From assembly GCA_037439685.1 (NCBI GenBank), contig JBBIVO010000004.1, positions 1 to 54,026 of the forward strand: a DNA stretch of 54,026 nucleotides, given 5' to 3'. This DNA comes from JAGTRB01 sp037439685 (GTDB taxonomy: Archaea; Thermoproteota; Bathyarchaeia; TCS64). The translations under genes and the position numbers were made by a program. Of this stretch, positions 9,190 through 16,895 are shown in pieces. Numbering within the stretch: the first letter of the stretch is position 1; the number at the start of each line of letters is the position of its first letter. Under the pieces are notes generated by a model. That model saw nothing but the letters and a program-made list of their open reading frames with translations, was not told the origin of the DNA and did not search any database.

Positions 9190-9477
9190 ATGCAAGACCT
9201 CATGATACGGGTTAAAGAGATAAGGGGTTCATGCGACACGATGAAGGTGGGCTACTACTGCGTTGTTAGGGGGAGCCGCCTCTCGATCCCGGAGAGCCCC
9301 CACTTCTGCTTCTACGCCCTCCAGAGCATCCTCCCCCTCATACCGGCAAAGCAGAGGAGGATAGAGGAGCCGGGGGACTGGCTCCCGAACACCTGGGAGG
9401 TTGAATGCCCAGACCCAAAGGGTCAGGTGATCCTCCAGATAAAGCCGATAGAGGCCCCCCAGGCTAGGGGAGATTAA
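9190..9477 (+). CDS. TIGR04076 family small protein
   Basis: The 95-residue product matches the TIGR04076 pattern: a strand-rich start (MIRVKEIRGSCDTMKVGYYCVV), the segment GSRLSIPESPHFCFYALQSI and the motif LPLIPAKQR, then a Trp- and Pro-containing tail with WEVECPDPKG. The family has conserved cysteines and no function I know. ATG 9190 is preceded by a GGAGGGGG Shine-Dalgarno-like stretch; the longer reading from 9103 is unlikely. It follows the AOR gene by 64 bases on the same strand and could be part of its transcript. Confidence 0.7.
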   Translation: MQDLMIRVKEIRGSCDTMKVGYYCVVRGSRLSIPESPHFCFYALQSILPLIPAKQRRIEEPGDWLPNTWEVECPDPKGQVILQIKPIEAPQARGD

Positions 9478-9596
9478 AATCAGACGATCACTGATCAGAT
9501 GGGGGGAGGCCAGAGAAGGGAAAGCCGGCATTTAAGTAAGAAAGCCGATATGGAAGAGGCTCACGGAGGGTAGGCCAGGTAGAGCTGACCGATACG

Positions 9597-9605
9597 ATTA
9601 AATAC
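9597..9605 (+). promoter_or_regulatory. TATA box of the shikimate operon
   Basis: ATTAAATAC lies about 26 bases before position 9628, the expected transcription start. A GAGGTG Shine-Dalgarno site follows at 9640-9645. Both point to translation starting near 9651 rather than at the later TTG 9723. Confidence 0.5.
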
Positions 9606-9650
9606 GTTTCTGGCGGATACCATCTGCCAAGTGGTGGTTGAGGTGCTCCA

Positions 9651-10718
9651 ATTCCAATATCTCAGAGCCAGATAGAGGATCTAAGGAGGCTTCTCCTAAG
9701 AACCCTTAATGATAACCAGATATTGATACTTTCTGAGGTTGAGGCCAACTCCGGGCGGATCACCTCAGTTCTGAATGAGGCATCTAAGAGGAACGGTAAG
9801 CCCCTATCCACCCTGAAGCTCAACGCCAAGATACTTAGGGGGCTCAACCTCATAAGGTATGGAGAGGCCTCTAACGGAGCTGAGCTCACAGAGCTTGGAA
9901 GGTTCGTCCTAGACCTCCTCAAGGAGGATTACGTGAGGGGGCCCAGCGGAGGCCGCGGCAGCCCCAGGATCCCCATCAAAGAGCTGACGAGGAGGATCAG
10001 GATCTTGAGGAGGAGGGTCTCAAGGATCGTGGAGGAGTCGGGCTCAGGCCACCTCGCCTCATCCCTCTCCTCCCTCCCCATCATAGCGACCCTCTACCTC
10101 GCCAAGATGAGGCACGACCCCAAGAACCCAGGTTGGAAGCTCAGGGACAGGTTCCTGCTGGGGAAGGGCCACGCCGCGCCTGCCCTCTACGCCGTGCTGG
10201 CCGAATGCGGCTACTTCCCTCAGGAGGAGCTGACGAGGCTGATCTGCCTAGGGGGGCTCCTCCAGGGGCATCCTGAGGCCTCCATCCCAGGCGTTGACTC
10301 GGCATCGGGCTCCCTCGGCCAGTGCCTCTCCATAGCCAATGGGATGGCCCTCTCGGCGAAGATGAGGGGGGAGAGATATAGGGTCTATGCGCTGCTGGGG
10401 GATGGGGAGCTCCAGGAGGGGCAGATATGGGAGGCCGCCATGAGCGGCGCAAGGCATCGCCTAGACAACATGACCGTCATAATAGACCGCAACGGCCTCC
10501 AGCTGACAGGCCCAACGGAGGAGGTGAAGCCCCTCGAGCCCCTCGCCGAGAAGTGGAGGGCCTTCGGCTGGGAAGCCCTAGAGGTGGATGGGAGGTCTCC
10601 GGGGATGATCCTCAGAGCCCTCGATGAGGCTGAGGCCATCAGGGGGAGGCCAACGGCCATAATCGCCTACACAGCCAGCGGCCTCCCCTCAAAGGCCGAG
10701 AGGAGGAGTAGGGCTTGA
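9651..10718 (+). CDS. Transketolase N-terminal subunit fused to a winged-helix domain
   Basis: Transketolase moves two-carbon ketol units and here should supply erythrose 4-phosphate for DAHP synthase. The ThDP-binding subunit fills the C-terminal 240 residues: SGSGHLASSLSSLP, KGHAAPALYAVLAE, GHPEASIPGVDSASGSLGQ, and the ThDP motif LLGDGELQEGQIWEAA with IIDRNGLQ. In front are about 100 residues that read as a winged helix-turn-helix: helices around LRRLLLRTLNDNQILILSEV, ITSVLNEASKR and TLKLNAKILRGLNLIRYG, then a wing and AELTELGRFVLDLLKE. The frame is open back to TGA 9639 with no ATG, GTG or TTG before 9723. GAGGTG sits five bases before ATT 9651, so I propose ATT as start; TTG 9723 is the conventional choice. 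The next gene overlaps by four bases. Confidence 0.8.
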   Translation: MPISQSQIEDLRRLLLRTLNDNQILILSEVEANSGRITSVLNEASKRNGKPLSTLKLNAKILRGLNLIRYGEASNGAELTELGRFVLDLLKEDYVRGPSGGRGSPRIPIKELTRRIRILRRRVSRIVEESGSGHLASSLSSLPIIATLYLAKMRHDPKNPGWKLRDRFLLGKGHAAPALYAVLAECGYFPQEELTRLICLGGLLQGHPEASIPGVDSASGSLGQCLSIANGMALSAKMRGERYRVYALLGDGELQEGQIWEAAMSGARHRLDNMTVIIDRNGLQLTGPTEEVKPLEPLAEKWRAFGWEALEVDGRSPGMILRALDEAEAIRGRPTAIIAYTASGLPSKAERRSRA

Positions 10719-11641
10719 GGGAGGAGTTCGGAAGGGCCCTGGTCTCCCTCGGGGAGGAGATGGAGGAGCTCGTGGTCCTCGACCCCGACGTCTCCAAGTC
10801 CACCAGGACATGCTACTTCGCTGAGAGGTTCCCAGACAGGTTCCTAAACGTTGGAATATCGGAGCAGGACATGATAGGGATGGCAGCAGGATTGGCCTCC
10901 TCCGGGATGCTCCCCATCGCGACGGGGTTCTCCATCTTCGTGGCTGGGAGGGGATGGGAGCAGGTGAGGAACACGGTCGCCCGCCAAAAACTCAACGTGA
11001 AGATAGCTGTAACCCACTCTGGCCTATCAGACCACTTGGACGGCTCCTCCCACCAATCGGTTGAGGACCTGGCGTTGATGAGGGCCATCCCCAACATGAC
11101 CATAGTGGTCCCCGCGGATGGGCCCTCAGCCGCCATGGCCCTATGGGCCTCAGCCCATCACAGGGGACCCGTATACATGAGGCTTGGGAGGGAGGGGGAG
11201 GCCAAGGTCTACGAAGATGGGGCCGAGTTCGACCTGATGGGCGCCGGGATCCTGAGAGAGGGCTCCGACGCCACCATAATCGCGAATGGGATCATGGTAT
11301 CGATGGCCCTAGAGGCAGCCGAGGCCTTGGCCCACGAGGGGCTGGATGTGGGGGTGATAGATATGCACACCCTCAAGCCCCTAGACCTAGACGCCCTGGA
11401 ATGGGCGGCCAGGGAGACGGGGGCGATCGTCACGGCGGAGGAGCACAGCGTCATAGGGGGGCTGGGGAGCGCGGTCTCCGAGGCCCTGGCTGAGGTGAGG
11501 CCCACGGCGATGAGGAGGATAGGCATCAGAGACAGGTTTGGAGAGTCGAGCAGGAGATATGGGGAGCTCCTCGAGGCCCTCGGCCTCTCCCCGAGGGCCA
11601 TAGCGGAGGCCGCCCGCACGGTCGTGGAGAGGAGAGGATGA
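10715..11641 (+). CDS. Transketolase C-terminal subunit
   Basis: A 308-residue subunit with the pyrimidine-binding and C-terminal domains of transketolase. Key features are the start LVVLDPDVSKSTRTCYF, FLNVGISEQDMIGMAAGLA with the catalytic glutamate that activates ThDP (GISEQD, near residue 50), the DHLDGSSHQSVEDLALMRAIP loop and the C-terminal region DVGVIDMHTLKPLD. Split two-gene transketolases are usual in archaea. TTG 10715 overlaps the TGA of the N-terminal subunit gene, and its own TGA overlaps the ATG of the DAHP synthase gene by four bases, so translation is coupled. The partner subunit is the winged-helix fusion directly upstream. Confidence 0.92.
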   Translation: MREEFGRALVSLGEEMEELVVLDPDVSKSTRTCYFAERFPDRFLNVGISEQDMIGMAAGLASSGMLPIATGFSIFVAGRGWEQVRNTVARQKLNVKIAVTHSGLSDHLDGSSHQSVEDLALMRAIPNMTIVVPADGPSAAMALWASAHHRGPVYMRLGREGEAKVYEDGAEFDLMGAGILREGSDATIIANGIMVSMALEAAEALAHEGLDVGVIDMHTLKPLDLDALEWAARETGAIVTAEEHSVIGGLGSAVSEALAEVRPTAMRRIGIRDRFGESSRRYGELLEALGLSPRAIAEAARTVVERRG

Positions 11642-12486
11642 CCCTAGAGGATCTCCTCACCTCCCTCTCATCGAAGATAAGGCTTGCATTGAGGAGGGAT
11701 CCTGAGGAGAAGACGATCGTCAGGGTTGAAGAGGTCGAGATAGGAGGAGATAGGATAGCAGTCATGGCCGGGCCATGCTCCGTCGAGGGCAGGGATCAGG
11801 CCCTCCAAACCGCCAGGGGGGTGAAGGAGGCTGGAGCCTCGATCTTGAGGGGGGGAGCCTTCAAGCCAAGGACATCCCCATACTCCTTCCAGGGCCTGGG
11901 GGAGGAGGGGCTGAGGATCCTGGCCGAGGCGAGGGAGGAGACAGGCCTACCCGTCGTGACGGAGGCCCTCTCCCCCATGGAGGTGGAGCTCGTGGAGAGA
12001 TACGCTGACATGCTCCAGATAGGCGCCAGAAATATGCAGAACTACCCCCTCCTCAAGAGGGCGGGTAAGGCCAAGATCCCGGTCCTTCTCAAGAGGGGCT
12101 TCTCCTCCACCCTCGAGGAGTGGCTGAGCTCGGCGGAGTACATCCTCAGGGAGGGAAACGGGGAGGTTGTCCTCTGTGAGAGGGGGATAAGGACCTTCGA
12201 GCCTTCGACCAGGTTCACCCTAGACCTCTCCATCATCCCCCTCCTAAAGGGGGTGACCCCCCTACCCATCATGGTTGACCCCAGCCATGGGACTGGGAGG
12301 AGAGAGCTCGTCGAGCCGATGTCAAGGGCGGCGGTGGCCGCGGGGGCGGACGGGCTGATGGTGGAGGTACACCCAAGCCCCGATAGAGCCCTTAGCGACG
12401 GCCCCCAATCGCTCGACCTCGAGGGGTTCAGGAACCTCATGAGGGGGCTAAGGCCCTTCGCCAGGGCGGCCGGAAGGGGCATGTAG
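11638..12486 (+). CDS. aroF: 3-deoxy-7-phosphoheptulonate (DAHP) synthase, type I-beta
   Basis: Condenses phosphoenolpyruvate with erythrose 4-phosphate, the first step of the shikimate pathway. Family motifs are VMAGPCSVEG, ILRGGAFKPRTSPYSFQG, the metal and substrate loops MLQIGARNMQNYPLL, PVLLKRGF, ERGIRTFE and MVDPSHGTGRR, and GLMVEVHPSP near the end. At 282 residues with only a short N-terminal extension (about 50 residues before the barrel), it resembles the compact archaeal and Thermotoga I-beta enzymes. I see no complete ferredoxin-like regulatory domain. The presence of this enzyme and aroB shows the classical route rather than the alternative DKFP route of methanogens. ATG 11638 overlaps the transketolase stop. 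Confidence 0.93.
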   Translation: MTLEDLLTSLSSKIRLALRRDPEEKTIVRVEEVEIGGDRIAVMAGPCSVEGRDQALQTARGVKEAGASILRGGAFKPRTSPYSFQGLGEEGLRILAEAREETGLPVVTEALSPMEVELVERYADMLQIGARNMQNYPLLKRAGKAKIPVLLKRGFSSTLEEWLSSAEYILREGNGEVVLCERGIRTFEPSTRFTLDLSIIPLLKGVTPLPIMVDPSHGTGRRELVEPMSRAAVAAGADGLMVEVHPSPDRALSDGPQSLDLEGFRNLMRGLRPFARAAGRGM

Positions 12487-12496
12487 GGGATCCAAC

Positions 12497-13600
12497 TTGG
12501 AGCTCGATGCCACCGTCAGAATAGTTGAGGTTAACCTCGGGGAGAGGAGCTATCGGGCATACATATCCAGAGGCCTCCTCAGGAGGCTGGGGAAACTCAT
12601 CGCCGAGGAGCTCCCAAACCTAGCAGGATGCGCCGTCATCACCAGCGAGCCCCTCCGAAGGCTCTTCGGAGACCGGATCGCTGAGAGCCTTGAGGATGCG
12701 GGCGTGGACTTCGAGTTCGTATTGGTCCCAGACGGCGAAGGCTCAAAGACGTGGGAGGAGGCGGGAAGGGCGCTGGGCCTCCTGATCGACCTGCGCCTAG
12801 AGAGGGGATCCGCCATCATCGCCCTCGGCGGCGGCTCCATCGGGGACCTATCCGCCTTCATCTCCTCCATCTACCTGAGGGGGGTGAGGCACGTTCAGGT
12901 TCCAACCACCCTACTATCCCAGGTCGACAGCTGCATAGGTGGAAAGGCGGCCGTCAACCATCCTAAGGGCAAGAACCTGGTGGGGGCATATCACCAGCCA
13001 AGCCTCACGGCCGTGGATCCAACCCTCCTCGAGACCCTCCCAAGGGAGGAGCTCGCATCGGGGGCGGGGGAGGTGATAAAGTATGGGGTCGTGGCAGACC
13101 CCGAGCTGTTCGAGGCCCTAGAGTCGACGCCGGAGGGCCTGCTGGAGAGGAGGATGCCCTTCCTAGAAGATGTGATCTTCAGATGCCTAACCATAAAGGC
13201 CAGGATCATCGAGCTGGATGAGAGGGACACCAGGGGGTATAGGGCCACCCTCAACTACGGCCACACCGTGGGCCACGCCATCGAGCACCTCACGGGGATG
13301 AGGCATGGGATGGCCGTGGCCCTGGGGATGGAGGCGGAGGCTGGGATCTCCAGGAGCCTAGGCCTCCTCACCCGGGAGGATGAGGAGAGGATAATAGGGT
13401 TAATAGGGGCCCTGGGACTTCGAGGGAGGCCTCCGAGGCTAGAGCCGTCGAGGGTCCTGGAGGCTATGAGGAGGGACAAGAAGGTGGAGGGGGGCTCCAT
13501 CAGGCTTGTCCTACCAACGGAGATAGGGAGGCCCCCCGCCCTGGTTAAGGTCTCAGCGGAGGAGATAACCCGAGAGCTGGAGGCCCGATTCCATGCCTGA
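12497..13600 (+). CDS. aroB: 3-dehydroquinate synthase
   Basis: Converts DAHP to 3-dehydroquinate using NAD and a divalent metal. Recognised by the NAD-binding loop GGGSIGD at residues 111-117, then VRHVQVPTTLLSQVDSCIGGKAAVN, the metal-site segment GAGEVIKYGV and NYGHTVGHAIEH with its two ligand histidines. The length (367) is normal. It starts at TTG 12497, ten bases after the aroF stop, and its end overlaps aroD by eight bases. Nothing is missing from the active site. Confidence 0.95.
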   Translation: MELDATVRIVEVNLGERSYRAYISRGLLRRLGKLIAEELPNLAGCAVITSEPLRRLFGDRIAESLEDAGVDFEFVLVPDGEGSKTWEEAGRALGLLIDLRLERGSAIIALGGGSIGDLSAFISSIYLRGVRHVQVPTTLLSQVDSCIGGKAAVNHPKGKNLVGAYHQPSLTAVDPTLLETLPREELASGAGEVIKYGVVADPELFEALESTPEGLLERRMPFLEDVIFRCLTIKARIIELDERDTRGYRATLNYGHTVGHAIEHLTGMRHGMAVALGMEAEAGISRSLGLLTREDEERIIGLIGALGLRGRPPRLEPSRVLEAMRRDKKVEGGSIRLVLPTEIGRPPALVKVSAEEITRELEARFHA

Positions 13601-14273
13601 GCCTAGGATCTGCGCCTCGATAGCCTCCACCACCCTGGACGGGGTGCTCAGAGCCCTCATCCAGCTCGAGCCCTATGCGCCGGATCTCGTAGAGGTGAGG
13701 CTTGACTACCTGGAGGAGATAGGGGGGCTTGAGATGGTGAGGGAGGCCTCTCCATACCCCCTCATCGCCACGTGCCGCAGGGCCGACCAGGGAGGAAGAT
13801 ACGGCGGCTCAGAGGAGGGGAGGCTGAACTCCCTAAGGGAGGCGTGCGGGGAGGGATTCGAGTACGTTGACTTGGAGCTCTCGACCCCTAGATTGGATGA
13901 GGCGTTGAGGGAGCTGAGGGGGTGGGGGGCGAGGGCGATAATCTCATACCACGACCTCGAGGGGACACCGCCGATATGGGAGATGGAGAGGATCCTTAGG
14001 AGGGGCCGAAGCCTGAAGGCGGACATCCTCAAGGTCGTGGGCACGGCCAGGAGATACGAGGATAACCACACATACCTGAAGCTGATCTCGGAGGAGGGGG
14101 ATCTCGGCCTCGTCAGCTTCGGGATGGGGAGGATGGGGATACCATCCAGGGTGCTCTCCCCCCTCATGGGGGGCCTCTTCACCTACGCCTCGGCCGTGGA
14201 TGGGGCGGCCTGCGCCCCGGGGCAGATATCGATAGCCACATTGAGGGAGATATACCGCCTGATGGGGATATGA
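13593..14273 (+). CDS. aroD: 3-dehydroquinate dehydratase, type I
   Basis: Dehydrates 3-dehydroquinate to 3-dehydroshikimate through a Schiff base. The type I (class I aldolase-like) signature residues are present: EVRLDYLEE at 34-42, H120 in IISYHDLEGTP and the Schiff-base lysine K147 in ADILKVVGTA. The GMGRMGIPSRVLSPLMG loop closes the barrel. Length is 226 residues, normal for archaea. ATG 13593 overlaps the end of aroB, and aroE follows with only one base between. Confidence 0.94.
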   Translation: MPEPRICASIASTTLDGVLRALIQLEPYAPDLVEVRLDYLEEIGGLEMVREASPYPLIATCRRADQGGRYGGSEEGRLNSLREACGEGFEYVDLELSTPRLDEALRELRGWGARAIISYHDLEGTPPIWEMERILRRGRSLKADILKVVGTARRYEDNHTYLKLISEEGDLGLVSFGMGRMGIPSRVLSPLMGGLFTYASAVDGAACAPGQISIATLREIYRLMGI

Positions 14274-14274
14274 A

Positions 14275-15126
14275 TTGGTCAAGCTCTGCTACCTACTCGG
14301 CCATCCAGTTGAACACTCTATGAGCGGGGTCATGTACAACTCGGCCTTCGAGGAGCTCTCCATGGAGTACAGGTTTGAGACCCTCAGGGTTCCCCCAAGC
14401 GCCCTGGAGGGAGTTCTCTCGGAGCTGAGAGCCCCATGGGTGAGGGGCGCCAGCGTCACCATCCCCCACAAGATAGAGGCCCTCAGATACCTAGACCATC
14501 TCGACCAGGTCGCCTCCAGGGTGGGGGCGGTCAACACCATAGTGAACAGCAGGGGCATCCTAAGGGGATATAACACGGACGGGGTGGGGGCCATGAGGGC
14601 CCTCGAGGAGGCCTTCGGCGACCTGAGGGGCGTCAGGGCCGTGGTGCTCGGGGCTGGGGGGGCCTCAAGGGCCATCTCCTACAAACTATCCATGGTGGCC
14701 GATGAGCTCACGATAATCAACAGGACCTTTGAGAGGGCTCAGGGAGTAGTGGAGGCCCTGAGGAGATTCCCGGAGGGCAGGGCCTCCCTCAAGGCTAGGC
14801 CCCTCAACAGGGCCCACCTGAGGCCCTCCCTCAGGGAGGCAGAGCTGTTGGTTAACGCGACATCCGTGGGGATGTGGCCCAGGGTGGATGAGACCCCCGT
14901 GGACGGGGACCTCTTAAGGCCCGGCATGATGGTCTTCGACATCGTCTACAACCCCCCAAGGACGAGGCTCCTGAAGGAGGCGGAAATGGCTGGGGCCAAA
15001 ACCCTGAATGGGCTTGGAATGCTCGTTTATCAGGGGGCCGAGGCCTTCAGGCTCTGGACCGGGAGGGAGGCCCCAACGGGCGTGATGAGGAGGGCGGTCG
15101 AGGAGGCCCTGGAGGCGAGGAGATGA
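14275..15126 (+). CDS. aroE: Shikimate dehydrogenase
   Basis: Reduces 3-dehydroshikimate to shikimate with NADPH. Substrate-binding residues lie in GHPVEHSMSGVMYN, the catalytic lysine is K66 in SVTIPHKIEAL and the aspartate D102 in GYNTDGVGAM. The NADP fold is VVLGAGGASRAISY, with NRTFERA binding the nucleotide phosphate. NATSVGMWP and GMLVYQGAEAFRLWTG complete the family pattern. The start is TTG 14275. The TGA at the end overlaps ATG of aroK. Confidence 0.95.
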   Translation: MVKLCYLLGHPVEHSMSGVMYNSAFEELSMEYRFETLRVPPSALEGVLSELRAPWVRGASVTIPHKIEALRYLDHLDQVASRVGAVNTIVNSRGILRGYNTDGVGAMRALEEAFGDLRGVRAVVLGAGGASRAISYKLSMVADELTIINRTFERAQGVVEALRRFPEGRASLKARPLNRAHLRPSLREAELLVNATSVGMWPRVDETPVDGDLLRPGMMVFDIVYNPPRTRLLKEAEMAGAKTLNGLGMLVYQGAEAFRLWTGREAPTGVMRRAVEEALEARR

Positions 15127-15635
15127 ACCTAGCCCTCGTCGGCTTCATGGGGGTAGGGAAGACCGTGGTGGGCCGGATCCTGGCGGAGAGGCTGGGCCTC
15201 ACCTACGTCGACCTAGACTCCGAGGTGGAGAGGCTGGCCGGGAAGCCCATCTCCAGCATATTCGAGGAGGATGGAGAGCCCCATTTTAGGATGATCGAGA
15301 GGGAGGTGACGAGGGAGCTCTCAGCCCGAGACGGGCAGGTGATCTCCTGCGGCGGGGGGACCATTCTAGACCCGGATAACCTTAGACTCCTCAGGAAGAG
15401 CTCCATCATCGTCCTGCTGACGGCGAGGCTGGAGGTCATCTCCGAGAGGCTGAGAGGGGGGGAAGGCTCCAGGCCCCTCCTAAGGGCCGGCGACCCGCCG
15501 GAGAGGATGAGGGAGCTATACCTCCAGAGGATGGAGGCCTACATGGCATCAGCCGACATCGCCGTGGACACCTCCCACCTGACGCCTGAGGAGGTCGCCA
15601 TCGAGGTGATGAGGCGGATGGGGGGCGAGGCGTGA
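15123..15635 (+). CDS. aroK: Shikimate kinase, P-loop (bacterial-type)
   Basis: Phosphorylates shikimate at the 3-hydroxyl. This is the P-loop, NMP-kinase-like enzyme: GFMGVGKT at residues 7-14, DLDSEVERLAGKPISSIFEEDGE for substrate binding, FRMIEREV, SCGGGTILDPDN, and SRPLLR in the lid. Many archaea instead use an unrelated GHMP-type shikimate kinase, so this form in an otherwise archaeal operon is notable. It has 170 residues and overlaps both neighbours by four bases. Confidence 0.93.
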   Translation: MNLALVGFMGVGKTVVGRILAERLGLTYVDLDSEVERLAGKPISSIFEEDGEPHFRMIEREVTRELSARDGQVISCGGGTILDPDNLRLLRKSSIIVLLTARLEVISERLRGGEGSRPLLRAGDPPERMRELYLQRMEAYMASADIAVDTSHLTPEEVAIEVMRRMGGEA

Positions 15636-16894
15636 AGGCGGTGATTAGAGGGGGGAGGGTGGAGGGAGAGGCCGAGGCCCCGCCCTCCAAGAGCTACACC
15701 CACAGGGCCCTCTTCCTTTCAGCCCTCGCCGATGGGAGGAGCCGAATAGTCTCCCCCCTCACCTCAGAGGACACGGAGGCGACGCGGGGCATCCTTGAGA
15801 GGCTTGGGGTCGAGATAGGATGCGAGGGGGGCCGCTGGGAGGTGTGGGGAGGCATACTCAGGCCTCCAACCTCCCACCTCCACTGCGGAGGCTCGGCCAC
15901 CACCCTAAGGCTGGGAGCAGCGGTCTGCTCACTGGTGAGGGGATGGAGCAGGCTGACCGGGGGCCCATCCCTCCTCCGCAGGCCCGTCGGCCCCCTAGTG
16001 GATGCGCTGAGGCGGATGGGCGTGGACTGCTCAGATGTGGGAGGGTTCCCCCCAATATCGGTGAAGGGGGGAGGGCCAAGTGGGGGGACCGTCCACATGA
16101 GGGGAGACATCAGCTCCCAGTTCGTCTCGGCGATCCTCATCATAGCCCCCCTCGCCGAGAGGCCGACGAGGATCATCCTGACCACGCCCCCCGAGTCCAG
16201 ACCCTACATCTCCATGACGATGGAGGCCCAGAGGAGGTTCGGGGTCAAGGTCCAGGCCTCGGGCGATATGAGCCTCTTCGAGGCCGAGAGGCAGGAATAC
16301 AGGCCCACAACATTCCAGGTGGAGGGGGACTGGTCATCCGCAGCATACCTCCTCGCGGCGGGCGCCATCTCGGGGAGGGTGAGGGTGACAAACATAGACC
16401 CGGAGAGCCTCCAGGCAGACGCCGCCATAATGGGGCTCCTGAGGAGGATGGGGGCATCAGTTAGGGTTTGGAATGGCGTAGCCGAGGCGGAGGCCTCAAG
16501 GCTCAAGGCCATCGAGGCGGACGTCTCCGACTGCCCAGACCTCTTCCCCATCCTCGCCGCCCTCTGCGCCGTCGCCGAGGGGAGGAGCACCATCCGAGGG
16601 GTGAGGCGCCTAGAGTACAAGGAGTCTAACAGGGTCGAGGCGATGCTGGACGGCCTAAGGGGCATGGGCATAGAGGCCGAGAGGAGGGGGGAGGCCGTCA
16701 CGGTGGTGGGGAGAAAACCAAGAGGCGGATCTATAGACCCAAGGGGAGACCACAGGATAGCCATGGCATTCTCCATCCTGGCGCTAACAGCCGAGGGGGA
16801 GACAGCCATCCTCGACGCGGAATGCGTCTCCAAGTCATATCCCCACTTCTGGGAGACCATGGAGATGCTCGGGATGCACATGAGGAGGGGATGA
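15632..16894 (+). CDS. aroA: 3-phosphoshikimate 1-carboxyvinyltransferase (EPSP synthase)
   Basis: Joins shikimate 3-phosphate and phosphoenolpyruvate. The 420-residue protein contains the N-terminal substrate motif PPSKSYTHRALFLSALADG, LHCGGSATTLRL, the arginine segment LLRRPVGPLVDALRRMG, DISSQFVSAILI, GDWSSAAYLLAAG, DCPDLFPILAAL, the RRLEYKESNRVEAM loop, and DPRGDHRIAMAF near the C-terminus. Both inside-out barrel domains are complete. It starts at GTG 15632 and ends one base before the TTG of aroC. Confidence 0.95.
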   Translation: MKAVIRGGRVEGEAEAPPSKSYTHRALFLSALADGRSRIVSPLTSEDTEATRGILERLGVEIGCEGGRWEVWGGILRPPTSHLHCGGSATTLRLGAAVCSLVRGWSRLTGGPSLLRRPVGPLVDALRRMGVDCSDVGGFPPISVKGGGPSGGTVHMRGDISSQFVSAILIIAPLAERPTRIILTTPPESRPYISMTMEAQRRFGVKVQASGDMSLFEAERQEYRPTTFQVEGDWSSAAYLLAAGAISGRVRVTNIDPESLQADAAIMGLLRRMGASVRVWNGVAEAEASRLKAIEADVSDCPDLFPILAALCAVAEGRSTIRGVRRLEYKESNRVEAMLDGLRGMGIEAERRGEAVTVVGRKPRGGSIDPRGDHRIAMAFSILALTAEGETAILDAECVSKSYPHFWETMEMLGMHMRRG

Positions 16895-16895
16895 G

